Assembly (NCBI RefSeq): GCF_014696615.1
Contig: NZ_JACJQJ010000011.1
Coordinates: forward strand, 62,001 to 126,000
DNA: 64,000 bases
Origin: Nostoc linckia FACHB-104
GTDB taxonomy: Bacteria > Cyanobacteriota > Cyanobacteriia > Cyanobacteriales > Nostocaceae
Reading direction: 5' to 3'
Shown: positions 53,206 through 63,750 of the stretch, piece after piece
How positions within the stretch are numbered: position 1 is the first letter of the stretch
Layout of the letters: each line of letters starts with the position of its first letter
The notes under the pieces: model-generated
Database searches by the model: none
Seen by the model: the letters and a program-made list of their open reading frames with translations, nothing else
Told to the model about the DNA's origin: nothing
Position numbers and translations under genes: made by a program

Positions 53206-54639
53206 CTAGCTTTCTTTAAAAGCTAAAAATTGCTCTTCATTAATACGTCCAGCTTGATACAGGGTTTCTGTAATTTCGGAAATGGTTAAAACTGCATGAC
53301 TATTGTAACCATTTGCCTTTAACCTATCTTTTACCCCTGCTTCATGGTCGATAAATACTACGATATCATTAACCTTTAACTCTGCAGATTTTAATTTTTC
53401 TGCACCTTCCATCGCACTTTTACCACTAATGAGAATATCATCAACAACCACAACCGTTTCACCAGGATGGAAGTTACCTTCAATTACTTTACGAGTTCCG
53501 TGTGCTTTTACTTCTTTACGTGGGAAAATCATCGGACAATTAAGACGCAAAGCTAAACCTGTTGCTGTTGGTAAAGAACCGTAAGGAATACCTGCTATCC
53601 TATCAAAAGTAAGATTTTGCAAAATCTCTGCATAAGCAGTCAGCACTTGGTTAAAAACTTGAGGATTAGAAATTATTTTCCTTAAATCGACGTAATAAGG
53701 AAATGTTGCTCCTGATGCTTGCACGAAGCTACCAAACATAATGCAGCCAATATCATAAAGTTGTAAGATTAAATCTTGCTGCGGATGCTGCTGAAAAAAA
53801 CACACATCAGGTAACCACAAAGAACAGCTTGAATTCTCTTGAATAATATTATTTCTTGCTAAATTAATTTCTTCCCGTAAAGATACAATTTCTTGAGATA
53901 GCTGGGGGCTACCTAACATATCTTGAGGCACAGGAATTAACAATCCATCGCCGTTATGATTCAAACCTGAAACTAAAATTTCATTGAGATTGTGATCTTC
54001 TGCCCAGATACTACGGGCCATAATCATTCTTTCAGGGGCTATGGCTCGAATTAATGCTAAAACTTCAGGATTGGTAGTTCCCACCTCTAAGCCTAATTGC
54101 TCAGGTGTACCCCAATTTTTTGATTCTTTTACTACTTGTAAATATAGGGGTGATTCGTTTGTGGGATATTGCTGTACACTTTCGGCTCCGGGATTAGATG
54201 TACAACACAAAATAAAGGCAGCTTTCTCAGGATAAACTAAAAATGGCGCTACATGATCTTGTCCAATATAAGGACTAAGGGTAATAGCATCTACCTGCCA
54301 TTCTGTAAATACAGTGCGAGCGAAAATGGTACTAGTATTTAAATCACTGTGTTTGGCATCTAAAATAATGGGAATATGATTTGGAATAGCTTTTAAGGTT
54401 TTGTCTAACAGTTCTAAACCAGGAATACCCAAAACTTCATAAAAGCCTAGTGTGGGTTTATAGGCACAGACAAAATCAGCAGTTTCAGTAATAATAAATT
54501 GCAACCAATCCCACAAACCCGTTATCATATCTTGCTGTGTATAGCGATTAGGCATCATTTCTGGGTTGGGATCGAGTCCTACAAATAGTAAGCTTTGATT
54601 GTCGGCAATGTTATTTTGTAGTTTGTCAAAAAAATTCAT
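53206..54639 (-). CDS. pyrFE: Bifunctional OMP decarboxylase / orotate phosphoribosyltransferase
   Basis: One 477-residue chain joins the last two steps of UMP synthesis in the order PyrF-PyrE, opposite to the animal UMP synthase. The PyrF half (about 1-270) is type 2 (starts MNFFDKLQNNIADNQSLLFVGLDPNPEMMP) and keeps the catalytic D-x-K-x-x-D as DAKHSD, though the phosphate-loop region normally containing PGIGAQGG reads MARSIWAEDHNLNEIL. The PyrE half (about 285-477) has the PRPP motif VVVVDDILISGKSA, GIPYGSLPTATGLAL and FIDHEAGVKDRL. The fusion is known in cyanobacteria. 52 bases separate it from the oxidoreductase gene upstream. Confidence 0.93.
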   Translation of the reverse strand: MNFFDKLQNNIADNQSLLFVGLDPNPEMMPNRYTQQDMITGLWDWLQFIITETADFVCAYKPTLGFYEVLGIPGLELLDKTLKAIPNHIPIILDAKHSDLNTSTIFARTVFTEWQVDAITLSPYIGQDHVAPFLVYPEKAAFILCCTSNPGAESVQQYPTNESPLYLQVVKESKNWGTPEQLGLEVGTTNPEVLALIRAIAPERMIMARSIWAEDHNLNEILVSGLNHNGDGLLIPVPQDMLGSPQLSQEIVSLREEINLARNNIIQENSSCSLWLPDVCFFQQHPQQDLILQLYDIGCIMFGSFVQASGATFPYYVDLRKIISNPQVFNQVLTAYAEILQNLTFDRIAGIPYGSLPTATGLALRLNCPMIFPRKEVKAHGTRKVIEGNFHPGETVVVVDDILISGKSAMEGAEKLKSAELKVNDIVVFIDHEAGVKDRLKANGYNSHAVLTISEITETLYQAGRINEEQFLAFKES

Positions 54640-54691
54640 AGTTAATTGTTTATTACTTAGGTCAAAAGTTAATAGCTAATAGTAATTGTTG

Positions 54692-55414
54692 CTAAAGTCC
54701 TGCAAACCATTCGTACCCTTGGTCTTCCCAATAGCCTTTAAACGGTGATAAATAATTAGTTAGCGTAATTTGGGTTACCCATTTACTTTGCTTGTAGCCT
54801 AGTTTAATAGGCGAAGCTAAACGAAGAGGTGCGCCATTAGCAACTGGTAAAGGTTCCCCATTTTTTTGATAAGCTAATAAAGTTTGGGGATGTAAAACTG
54901 ATGCTATGTCCCAACTTTCATAGTAGCCATCTGCTGATTTAAAATAAGCATATTTGACATTGGCTTTAGGCTGGGCAAGGGTAAGAATTGCTTTTAAATT
55001 TACACCACCCCATTGCACGATCGCAGCCCAGCCTTCTACACAAACATGACGAATAATCATAGAAGTGAGAGGTAAAGCGCGAATTTCTGCCATAGTTAGG
55101 CTTAAAGGATTATTTACTTCGCCATCAATAATTAAGCGATACTTTTCCTCATCAATAATAGGAGTAGACCTAAAGCTATTCACAATTAACGCTTCTGGTT
55201 GAATTTCAGTTAGCGAAAATTCTGGTACTGGCTTTTGTGGGTTAAAGATGAAAGTCTCTACCTTCTGGTTAAGTGGTTCCGATAATTTACCCACCAAATC
55301 TTCAAAGCTAGGTGTACCACAGCCACCAAGTAATAAACTGGCACTAGACAATCCAGAAATTTGTAAAAATTGCCGACGTGTCAATTGAGAAATATTTTTG
55401 CGAATTAAACCCAT
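54692..55414 (-). CDS. Tat-exported molybdopterin oxidoreductase (sulfite oxidase/MsrP fold)
   Basis: A 240-residue protein with a twin-arginine signal (SQLTRRQFLQISG) and a possible lipobox (LLLGGC), so it is folded in the cytoplasm with its cofactor and then exported, perhaps as a lipoprotein. The catalytic domain has the molybdenum-ligand cysteine in IIRHVCVEGWAAIVQWGG, YYESWDIASVLHPQTLLAY and NGAPLRLASPIKLGYKQSKW, all typical of the SUOX/MsrP (YedY) fold. It lacks the C-terminal dimerisation domain of true sulfite oxidases. A membrane cytochrome b gene lies directly upstream on the same strand, the expected electron partner. Repair of oxidised methionine or another S/N-oxide reduction is likely. 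Confidence 0.9.
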   Translation of the reverse strand: MGLIRKNISQLTRRQFLQISGLSSASLLLGGCGTPSFEDLVGKLSEPLNQKVETFIFNPQKPVPEFSLTEIQPEALIVNSFRSTPIIDEEKYRLIIDGEVNNPLSLTMAEIRALPLTSMIIRHVCVEGWAAIVQWGGVNLKAILTLAQPKANVKYAYFKSADGYYESWDIASVLHPQTLLAYQKNGEPLPVANGAPLRLASPIKLGYKQSKWVTQITLTNYLSPFKGYWEDQGYEWFAGL

Positions 55415-55602
55415 ATAAAAAAGCCGAGAAATAATTTAGCTAAACATAGAATTATTAGGTGGACACTATTCAATAGTGATACACCAGTAGCAATGAAAAA
55501 TCTTACTCCACAAGAGTTAGATTAATTTTTTTAGTTATGTATCTGCAAACTGTTGTGGCGTGTAGTACCTAATCTCAGATAAAAAGAGTGATTAATACCA
55601 AG

Positions 55603-56202
55603 TTACCAAAACATCGAGTCTGTAAGTTCTTGTCCACCAGCTTTCCGTCCTAAGAAATAGTGTGCGATCGCAAATATAATAACTATAGGAACTGAAGTAA
55701 AATGAGCAATACGTAATCCTTGCCAACTGCCAAATAAATCCACAATCCAGGGAAATTGAGCAGGTTTATACATACCTATGCCTGTAAATAAAGCCAAAAG
55801 TAAGATAGGAATAATAGCTGTATAAACAAGGCGATGCCAAGCATAAATTAACCGCTTGGCGTTATGAGTTTTTTGTAATGCTTTTACATCATTAGCACCC
55901 ACAAATCTATGCCGCCAACGGCGAGTAATTAAAACATAAACTCCGTACCACAATAGATTTAGTGAAAATAACCACATAGCAAAAAAGTGCCAGTGTCTAC
56001 CCCCAGCCAGCCAACCTCCTAATGTAAATAAAGGAAAAATATGTATACCTGTACGCCCACCAAAAACAGGGTTAGCATTATAAATTTGTAATCCACTAGT
56101 AAGCATCAGAAACAAGCTGATGATATTTATCCCGTGGAAAATTTTAGCTCCAATTGCTTGATTTGGTAACTTCCTGGGTTTAGAGGGAATAGTTGCAGTC
56201 AC
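55603..56202 (-). CDS. Cytochrome b561-type membrane haem protein
   Basis: A 199-residue protein with four to five membrane helices and the histidines of a di-haem cytochrome b: KIFHGINIISLF, GGRHWHFFAMWLFSLNL, IYAWHRLVYTAII and RIAHFTSVPIVIIFAIAHYF. It belongs to the b561/Ni-hydrogenase cytochrome b group. It should carry electrons from the quinone pool or a cytoplasmic donor to the exported molybdoenzyme encoded 188 bases downstream, functionally like MsrQ although from another family. First gene of the minus-strand block; divergent from the hybrid kinase gene. Confidence 0.88.
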   Translation of the reverse strand: MTATIPSKPRKLPNQAIGAKIFHGINIISLFLMLTSGLQIYNANPVFGGRTGIHIFPLFTLGGWLAGGRHWHFFAMWLFSLNLLWYGVYVLITRRWRHRFVGANDVKALQKTHNAKRLIYAWHRLVYTAIIPILLLALFTGIGMYKPAQFPWIVDLFGSWQGLRIAHFTSVPIVIIFAIAHYFLGRKAGGQELTDSMFW

Positions 56203-56498
56203 TTAACTTTACTCCAAATTCAAAATTAACCTTCCTAAAACAGAAAAATTAGATGGTGCCATAGTAAAGGCAATTGGCGTTCAAAACTTGCAAGGCTTGT
56301 AGCTACAGCATATCAGTGAAGTTACTATAACGATTTTCGTAAAAAAGTATCATTATTAATATAAGAATTTCATTTTTTTGTTGTATAAATTCTGACCGCA
56401 TATGTTGGGTATTTTGACGAAAAACGACTTAAACAGCGATCGCGCACTCAGCACGATCGATTTATTGAGGTCTTTTGACCTACAAATCAAGCTCAAGG

Positions 56499-59400
56499 AT
56501 GAAAGCACCATTACCTAATAACGAAGCACAGAGAATTGAAGCACTTTCGCAGTATCGGATCTTAGATTCAGTATCTGAAGCAGCTTTTGACGACCTGACT
56601 TATTTAGCATCATACATTTGTGGCACTCCCATCGCCCTAGTTAGCTTAATTGATAGTAACCGTCAATGGTTTAAATCCAAAGTTGGTTTAACAGCGCTAG
56701 AAACCCCCCGCGATATTGCATTCTGCGCTCATGCAATTCTACAATCTGAGGTTTTTGTGGTTTCTGATGCCACAACTGACGAAAGATTTGCCACAAATCC
56801 TTTAGTTACATCAGATCCCCATATAAGTTTTTATGCAGGCGTACCTCTGATTAATGGTGAAGGATATGCCTTAGGAACGCTTTGCGTAATTGACCATGTA
56901 CCAAGGGAACTGACTGTAGAACAGATAGAAGCCTTAAGGGTTTTAGGCCGTCATGTTATTAGGCAACTAGAACTGCGACGTGATTTAGCACATTTAGGGC
57001 TACCACATCAGAAAAATAAATATATCAAAAAGACACGTATGCAATTTTTAAAAAAGATTGCGGCAGCATTAGGATTAGCATCTAGCATATTAGTAATAAC
57101 TGGTATATTTTCCTATCAGAATACAAAAGCATTTATTGACAATCTGAATGCAGAAAAAACTGCAGAGAAGAAAATTGACACTCAAGAAAAACTGCTATCT
57201 TTGCTCAAAGATGCTGAGAATAGCGAATTTATCTATCTGCTAACAGGAGATAAAAACTATTTAGAACCTTATAACATCGCAGTTAGTAATATTAATTCAC
57301 AAATTAAAGAAATAAAAAAAATATCGGGAAAGCAGCCCAATCGACAACAAAAAATTGCTCATCTAGAAGGATTAATTAAAGGAAAATTAGCAGAAATTCA
57401 GGAAAATATAGATTTTCGTCAGCAAAATAGCTCTCATTCTAACTGGCAGTTATTTTTGAGCAATCGTGGTACCAATCTCATGGATGAGATTCGCAAGCTG
57501 ATGGCGGAGATGCAAACTGAAGATAGTCAGCAACATCAACGCTATGCTGCAGCGGCCAAAGCCAGTGGGACGCAGACAATTTTGACAATCGTCATCGCCA
57601 TTAGCCTATGTTTTATGATTCTCAGTGTGGTTTACTACCTGATCTATCGCGAACTTAAAGAGCGATCGCAGACGCAGGCTATCTTAGAACAAGAGCGCTA
57701 TTTAATCTCAGAAATTTTAAATACAGTTGCAGCCTTGGTCATTGTTCTCGACACGCAAGGGCGAATTGTTCGCTTCAATCAGTCTTGTGAGCAAACCACT
57801 GGTTACTCATTTGATGAAGTCAGGGGTAAATATTTCTGGGACATATTACTAACTTCAGCAGAAAAAGAGCCAATCAAAGCAGTTTTTCAGCAACTACAAA
57901 CTGGTCAATTTCTCAATGAGTACGAAAACTCCTGGATAAGAAAAGATGGTAGTTTGCGGCTGATTGCATGGACAAATACCATCCTTAAGGATGATGCAGG
58001 GCAAGTTGAATACGTTATGGGTACTGGGATTGATATTACCGAACGCAAAAAAGCAGAAACTGCCTTGCAAGATAGCAAGTGGTTTGCTGAAAGCATTGCG
58101 GACAATTCACCTAGTTTAATTTATGTGTTCGATTTGGACACTATGAGTGTTATTTATACCAACAAACCTGCAAGCAGATATCTGGGTTACGAGCCAGAAG
58201 AAATTTCCGCAATGGGTTCGGACTTCCTGACTAATATTATTCATCCTGAGTATTTGCCCAGCAGAATGAGATATTTCGAGGCTGCTCAAAAACTTAAAGA
58301 CAATGAGGTAGTGGAATTTGAACAACGCCTAAAACATAGTAGTGGCGAGTGGCGATGGTTTTGGCATCGTGAAACCATTTTTAAGCGGAGAGCAGATGGT
58401 ACGCCGTGCCAAATTATGGGCACTGCACATGATATTAACGATCGCAAACGAGCAGAACAACACTTGACTGCCCAATATGCCGCCACCAGCGTATTAACAG
58501 CTGCTAATAATATTGCTGAAGCTATTCCCCTGATTTTGCAGGGAATCTGCGAGAGTTTGGGTTGGGATGCAGGGGAAATGTGGTTAGTGGATCAACAAAC
58601 CAATGTCTTGCGTTGTCTTGATATTTGGTATGCATCATCTCTAGCAACATCAGAGTTGGAAGTATTTAGCCGACAAAGCACTTTTACTTCGGGAGTAGGG
58701 CTACCTGGTCGTGTGTGGGCCGATAATACACCTGTTTGGATTGATGATATTTTGGCAGATCCCAACTGTGCCTACCAACACATTACTGAAGCAGGATTGC
58801 ACACTGCTTTTGGTTTTCCTGTCTATAGTCGCAACCAAACTTTTGGTGTGATTGCTTTTCTCAAGCGGGAGAAGCAGCAAATAGATTTGGATTTGCTAGT
58901 GAGTCTGACTACTATTGGTAACTTAGTAGGTCAGTTTATTGAGCGCAAGCAGGGAGAAGAAGAACTCCAACGCCAAAACTTGCGATCGCAACTGTCGGCT
59001 GATATCACTCTCAAAATTCGGGAATCTTTACAAATAGATGAGATTCTGCAAACTAGCGTTACAGAGGTGCAAAAGCTGCTGAAGGCAGACCGAGTGCTGA
59101 TATTGCAATTAGAATCAGATGGCTCTTTTACAACGCTAAAAGAGGTAGTGATGCCTGAATTGCCTACAATCATGGGTCAGAATATCTTTGATCCTTGTTT
59201 TAGCGAAAATTACATTCAGAAATATCGTCAAGGCAGAGTTAGCGCCATTAACGATATCGAGCAATCTCAGATTCAACCTTGCCATATCGCAATGCTCAAG
59301 CAATTTGCTGTGAAAGCTAACTTAGTTGTACCAATTATCTTAAACAGTCAACTTTGGGGATTGCTGATTGCTCATCAATGCCACCATCCACGCCAATGGA

Positions 59401-61523
59401 CTAATTGGGAAACTGAACTTTTACGAGAATTAGCTGACCAAATTGGTATGGCTTTAGCCCATGCTAAATTGCTAGAAGCAGAAACTCTGCAAAAACAAGA
59501 ACTTGAAGGGGCTCGCAGCCAAGCAGAGTTGGCATCTCAAGCTAAAAGTGCTTTTTTAGCAAACATGAGTCATGAAATTCGTACCCCCATGAATGCTGTT
59601 TTGGGGATGACTGGCTTATTGTTAGACACAGTGCTGAATGCGGAACAGCGAGATTTTGTAGAAACTATTCGCATTAGTGGTGATGCTTTATTAACTTTAA
59701 TCAACGAGATTTTGGATTTATCCAAACTAGAAGCTGGGGAAATGGTTCTCGAAACTCTAGACTTTGATTTATCAACCTGTGTGGAAGAAGTAATCGATTT
59801 GTTAGTTCCCCAAGCTCATCATAAGGGGATAGAAATGGGGGCATTAATTCAACGCGATGTTCCTACTTATCTCAAAGGGGATGCTAGCCGTCTGCGACAA
59901 ATTTTGATGAATTTACTCAGCAATGCTATCAAGTTTACTAGCAAAGGTGAGGTCTTAGTCCGAGCAGAATTAGAATCAGAAACTCCAACTACAGCTACCA
60001 TCTATTTTGCGGTTACAGATAGTGGTCTGGGTATTTCCACAGAAGACCAAAGCAAACTTTTTACCCCCTTTACCCAAGTGGATGCTTCCACTACCCGTAA
60101 ATATGGAGGTACAGGTTTAGGGTTAGCTATTTGCAAACAGCTAGTAACTTTAATGGGGGGAGAAATTGGGGTAGAAAGCCAGCTAGGTGAAGGCTCAAAG
60201 TTTTGGTTTAGAGTGACTTTTGCCAAGCAAATCCAGCCTGTCGCGCCAATTAGCGATCGCGGATTTTTAAAGAATCGCCGTTTATTAGTTGTGGATGATA
60301 ATGCTACTAATCGTAAAATCATCTACCATCAAGCTACCCGTTGGGGAATGCAGGTAGATACAGCCGACTGTGCAGCAGCTGCCTTCAGTGCTATACAAAA
60401 AGCTTATCAGCAGTCACAGCCTTATGATATCGCTTTGATTGATATGCAAATGCCTGACACAGATGGTATGAGTTTAGGAGCAAAAATTAAAGCCAATTCT
60501 GCTATTGGTGAGATACCTTTGATTATGCTTACCTCTACTAATCAACGGGATGAAGTTAGACAATCACTACAAATAGGATTTGCTGCTTATTTAGTCAAAC
60601 CTGTGAAGCCTTCTCGCCTCTTGGATACTATTATGAATAACTTAGGAACCGGGCCAGAACCTAATAATTTCGATAATTCAGAAGTTAGAAAAATGTCAAA
60701 TTCTGTGCAAACCGCCCAAACTAAAGTTGCTAGTAAATCTCAGTTAAGAATTCTTCTAGCTGAAGATAATCTCGTAAATCAGAAAGTCGCTATCAAACTA
60801 TTGCAAAGCTTAGGCTACAGTGCGGATGTGGTTGCTAATGGTCAAGAGGCACTGGAAATATTAGAAAAAGTTCCCTACGACTTAATTTTTATGGATTGTC
60901 AGATGCCTGTACTTGATGGGTTGGATGCAACAAGACAAATTCATCGTTTGCCAGAAACCGCCTTTGCTAGCCGTCGTCGTCCTGTGGTGATTGCGATGAC
61001 TGCTAATGCGATGAAAGAAGATAGACAAAAGTGTCTTGATGCTGGCATGGATGATTATTTGAGTAAGCCAGTAATTAAAGACAAACTAGCAGCCATGTTA
61101 GACCATTGGGGAAGTATGATTTTGAAAACTCAGGATCCTGTGGCTTGTGAACCTGAAGCGACGACCACAGAAACTAATCCACTGGCTCTACTAATCGATT
61201 GGGAACACTTGCATCAACTTTCGGAAGATAATACAGAATTTGAATTTGAGCTATTGGAAATTTTTGTGGAAGATACTCATACTCATTTAGATATCACGAA
61301 AGCTGCAATCGAGAATAATGACTTTGAACAACTAGCACAAGAAGCTCACCATCTCAAAGGTGCTAGCGCCAATGTGGGTGTTACACCTATGCGCCGAGCC
61401 GCAGAACAATTAGAACAACTAGCTCACGATCAAGAACGTAGAGGTACTGCCAAGTTAATTGATGAGTTAGCCAAATACATTAGCCAAATTGAAGTATTTT
61501 TAAAAAGCCAAACTCATCAATAA
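56499..61523 (+). CDS. Large hybrid histidine kinase (GAF-CHASE3-PAS-PAS-GAF-GAF-HK-REC-REC-HPt)
   Basis: 1674 residues from the ATG at 56499, whose [16 protein letters not shown] is a common start of such GAF proteins; an in-frame TTG at 56475 is less likely. Order: GAF (about 20-165), membrane helix (about 184-204), CHASE3-like sensor ([12 protein letters not shown]), second helix (about 360-382), two PAS (about 400-660), two GAF (about 670-1000), HisKA with H1025 ([10 protein letters not shown]), HATPase, receivers with D1315 and D1466, and HPt with H1617 (AHHLKGAS). All phosphorelay residues are present. Its gene end meets that of the anti-sigma kinase, and the phosphatase and STAS genes follow, so it may feed this pathway. 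Confidence 0.95.
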   Translation: MKAPLPNNEAQRIEALSQYRILDSVSEAAFDDLTYLASYICGTPIALVSLIDSNRQWFKSKVGLTALETPRDIAFCAHAILQSEVFVVSDATTDERFATNPLVTSDPHISFYAGVPLINGEGYALGTLCVIDHVPRELTVEQIEALRVLGRHVIRQLELRRDLAHLGLPHQKNKYIKKTRMQFLKKIAAALGLASSILVITGIFSYQNTKAFIDNLNAEKTAEKKIDTQEKLLSLLKDAENSEFIYLLTGDKNYLEPYNIAVSNINSQIKEIKKISGKQPNRQQKIAHLEGLIKGKLAEIQENIDFRQQNSSHSNWQLFLSNRGTNLMDEIRKLMAEMQTEDSQQHQRYAAAAKASGTQTILTIVIAISLCFMILSVVYYLIYRELKERSQTQAILEQERYLISEILNTVAALVIVLDTQGRIVRFNQSCEQTTGYSFDEVRGKYFWDILLTSAEKEPIKAVFQQLQTGQFLNEYENSWIRKDGSLRLIAWTNTILKDDAGQVEYVMGTGIDITERKKAETALQDSKWFAESIADNSPSLIYVFDLDTMSVIYTNKPASRYLGYEPEEISAMGSDFLTNIIHPEYLPSRMRYFEAAQKLKDNEVVEFEQRLKHSSGEWRWFWHRETIFKRRADGTPCQIMGTAHDINDRKRAEQHLTAQYAATSVLTAANNIAEAIPLILQGICESLGWDAGEMWLVDQQTNVLRCLDIWYASSLATSELEVFSRQSTFTSGVGLPGRVWADNTPVWIDDILADPNCAYQHITEAGLHTAFGFPVYSRNQTFGVIAFLKREKQQIDLDLLVSLTTIGNLVGQFIERKQGEEELQRQNLRSQLSADITLKIRESLQIDEILQTSVTEVQKLLKADRVLILQLESDGSFTTLKEVVMPELPTIMGQNIFDPCFSENYIQKYRQGRVSAINDIEQSQIQPCHIAMLKQFAVKANLVVPIILNSQLWGLLIAHQCHHPRQWTNWETELLRELADQIGMALAHAKLLEAETLQKQELEGARSQAELASQAKSAFLANMSHEIRTPMNAVLGMTGLLLDTVLNAEQRDFVETIRISGDALLTLINEILDLSKLEAGEMVLETLDFDLSTCVEEVIDLLVPQAHHKGIEMGALIQRDVPTYLKGDASRLRQILMNLLSNAIKFTSKGEVLVRAELESETPTTATIYFAVTDSGLGISTEDQSKLFTPFTQVDASTTRKYGGTGLGLAICKQLVTLMGGEIGVESQLGEGSKFWFRVTFAKQIQPVAPISDRGFLKNRRLLVVDDNATNRKIIYHQATRWGMQVDTADCAAAAFSAIQKAYQQSQPYDIALIDMQMPDTDGMSLGAKIKANSAIGEIPLIMLTSTNQRDEVRQSLQIGFAAYLVKPVKPSRLLDTIMNNLGTGPEPNNFDNSEVRKMSNSVQTAQTKVASKSQLRILLAEDNLVNQKVAIKLLQSLGYSADVVANGQEALEILEKVPYDLIFMDCQMPVLDGLDATRQIHRLPETAFASRRRPVVIAMTANAMKEDRQKCLDAGMDDYLSKPVIKDKLAAMLDHWGSMILKTQDPVACEPEATTTETNPLALLIDWEHLHQLSEDNTEFEFELLEIFVEDTHTHLDITKAAIENNDFEQLAQEAHHLKGASANVGVTPMRRAAEQLEQLAHDQERRGTAKLIDELAKYISQIEVFLKSQTHQ

Positions 61524-61939
61524 TATTTACTAATAAATAAACAGTAACGAGCATCTTCTGTAGGCTCGTAAGTTAACTGATCAGCCATCTCTGACATAAT
61601 TTTTAAACCTCGTCCACGCTCTTGATAATTGTCTTCAAATTCGGATACTTCTTGTAATTTTTGCTCTAAATCGAAAGCTGGGCCTTTCGACAAAATTCTG
61701 ATTTCTATATGTTCGCTTGAACGCACAGCTTCTAATTCAATAGGTGTTTCTACAGGTAGATTTTTGTGTGCGTGTTCTACAATGTTAGCAAAGCCTTCTA
61801 TCAGCAAAGTTTGGCATTGCCACCAGATTTTGGCATCGGGAATTGGTGGTTTATTTATCTGCTCAAACCATGATAAAACCTGTGTAGAATTATTTAGATC
61901 TGTATCAACTTTGAGATAAATTTTATTATTCACTTTCAC
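61517..61939 (-). CDS. Anti-sigma factor kinase, RsbW/SpoIIAB-like
   Basis: A 140-residue GHKL ATPase-fold protein without dimerisation domain. The N box [13 protein letters not shown] and the G2-type loop [16 protein letters not shown] are intact; the G1 box is weak (ILSKGPAFD). In partner-switching systems such proteins phosphorylate a STAS antagonist or hold a sigma factor or other target. The gene converges on the hybrid kinase gene and overlaps its last 7 bases, and is divergent from the REC-phosphatase gene. Target unknown. Confidence 0.88.
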   Translation of the reverse strand: MKVNNKIYLKVDTDLNNSTQVLSWFEQINKPPIPDAKIWWQCQTLLIEGFANIVEHAHKNLPVETPIELEAVRSSEHIEIRILSKGPAFDLEQKLQEVSEFEDNYQERGRGLKIMSEMADQLTYEPTEDARYCLFISKYY

Positions 61940-62097
61940 TTCAACCTGTCAAATTTATTGATTATATTAAGTAGAAACTAAAACTAACAAGTTTAATATT
62001 TTATTATATAATATTTAATTACAGTTTTCTTGGTTAAGATAAGTACAAATCTTAATTTACTGCACAATAAAATCTGAGTTTATTTAAATAAAATTTC

Positions 62098-63288
62098 ATG
62101 TTTAAAATTTTAATTATTGATGATGACCCGATAGTGCGGATAGCACTAAAAAGAACACTGCAAAACCAAGGTTACGATACGACAACAGCCAGCGATGGAG
62201 AAGAAGGAATTGCACTAGCAAAGAGCTTAACTCCTGCTCTAATTATATGTGACTGGATGATGGCAAAACTGGACGGAATAGAAGTCTGTCGTCGCATCAA
62301 AGCCGATCCAGAATTAGCAACTACTTTTTTCATTCTCCTAACTGCTAAAGGTGCATCTCGTGGAGAAGAAAAAGATAGAGTTCTCGGATTAGATGCGGGT
62401 GCAGATGAATTTGTCTCCAAGCCGATAGAGATGAATGAATTAAAAGCCAGAGTTAGAGCGGGGTTAAGGCTACATCAACTAAATCAAGATTTGCAAACTC
62501 AAAAACAGGCTTTAGAGCAACTAAATCAAAATTTGCAAACTCAAAAGCAAATTTTAGAAGCAGAACTAGCTGAAGCTGCTGATTATGTGCGATCGCTTTT
62601 ACCATCACCAATGGTGGGAACAGTCACAACAGAAGCTTTGTTTGTCCCTTCAGCACAATTAGGCGGTGATTGTTTTGACTATTACTGGTTAGATGACGAG
62701 CGTTTAGCCATTTATCTGATGGATGTATCAGGACATGGGGTGGGTTCAGCACTATTATCTGTATCTGTGGTGAATGTGTTGCGATCGCAGTCTTTACCCA
62801 ACACAAACTTTAGTCAACCAAAAGAAGTACTTTACGCTCTCAATCAAGCCTTTCCCATGAGCCATCATAATGATAAATACTTTACCATCTGGTATGGAGT
62901 TTATGATCGCTCAAAACGTCAGCTAGTCTACGCAAGTGCTGGACATCCACCCGCAGTATTGTTATCTGGTACAGATACAACAGACATTAGTGTGAAACAG
63001 CTAAGTTCTTTAGATCTACCCATTGGCTTTGTCCCTGATGTGGAGTTTGAGGATGCAACTGTGGAAATCTCTGCTCACAACAGTTTATACATTTTTAGTG
63101 ATGGTGCTTACGAAATTCATCAGCCAAATGGTCAGCTTTGGGGTATTAATGCTTTTATTGAATTGTTAATCAAATGTAGCAATGAGAAGACCACTGAGCT
63201 TCAGCAATTATTAGCGCAGCTTTTGTCTTTAAATGCTCAAGAAAATCTAGAAGACGATTTATCTTTGCTGAAGATAAGCTTTAGCTAA
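62098..63288 (+). CDS. Response regulator with PP2C (RsbU/SpoIIE) phosphatase domain
   Basis: A 396-residue protein: receiver domain (1-125, phospho-acceptor D52, DDD at 8-10, signalling Lys in FVSKPIE), a coiled-coil linker made of two near-identical blocks (QDLQTQKQALEQLNQ / QNLQTQKQILEAE) and a SpoIIE-type PP2C domain with metal ligands in GGDCFDYYWLD, MDVSGHGVGSALLS, FSDGAYEI and LEDDLSLL. When phosphorylated, it should dephosphorylate a STAS protein, most likely the one at 63418. The obvious donor is the hybrid kinase upstream. Confidence 0.94.
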   Translation: MFKILIIDDDPIVRIALKRTLQNQGYDTTTASDGEEGIALAKSLTPALIICDWMMAKLDGIEVCRRIKADPELATTFFILLTAKGASRGEEKDRVLGLDAGADEFVSKPIEMNELKARVRAGLRLHQLNQDLQTQKQALEQLNQNLQTQKQILEAELAEAADYVRSLLPSPMVGTVTTEALFVPSAQLGGDCFDYYWLDDERLAIYLMDVSGHGVGSALLSVSVVNVLRSQSLPNTNFSQPKEVLYALNQAFPMSHHNDKYFTIWYGVYDRSKRQLVYASAGHPPAVLLSGTDTTDISVKQLSSLDLPIGFVPDVEFEDATVEISAHNSLYIFSDGAYEIHQPNGQLWGINAFIELLIKCSNEKTTELQQLLAQLLSLNAQENLEDDLSLLKISFS

Positions 63289-63417
63289 CTTAGCAGCTTG
63301 GCGCAAAATTCAAAAATCTCTAATTCAGGGTTTTGTGCTGCTGACAAAAGTGTATTTATTTACGCCAACCTGTAATAATCAAATTTGTATATATACCCCA
63401 ATCAACTCTGAAATATT

Positions 63418-63750
63418 TTATTGTACTGACAATACCTGGCGTTGAAATTCTTCACGATCGGCAAAGTTTTGAATAATTCTATCTACTTTAGTTAGTTCAA
63501 ATAACATTTTGACTTGAGAGCTAGCAGAACAAACAAAGAGTTTGGCATTAGCATTGCGTACTATCTGCATCGCTGAGACTAAAGCACCTAAACCGGAACT
63601 ATCAATAAAGCTAACGTCTTTTAGGTCAATCAATAAAACATCTAATTCAGCTTGCCTAGCTACAATATCGCTGACCTCACGACGCAATTGATTACCCCTA
63701 ATAGCATCTAAAATACCCGATGGCTCTATTATCGTTAATTTGATTTTCAT
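63418..63750 (-). CDS. STAS-domain anti-sigma factor antagonist
   Basis: A 110-residue SpoIIAA/RsbV-like protein consisting of a single STAS domain: MKIKLTIIEPSGILDAI, LIDLKDVSFIDSSGLGAL with the presumed phospho-serine in D50-S-S-G, and a C-terminal helix KMLFELTKVDRII. It should switch between a phosphorylated form and a free form that binds the anti-sigma kinase encoded at 61517. Converges with the phosphatase gene (130-bp gap). No sigma factor gene is in the window. Confidence 0.92.
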   Translation of the reverse strand: MKIKLTIIEPSGILDAIRGNQLRREVSDIVARQAELDVLLIDLKDVSFIDSSGLGALVSAMQIVRNANAKLFVCSASSQVKMLFELTKVDRIIQNFADREEFQRQVLSVQ

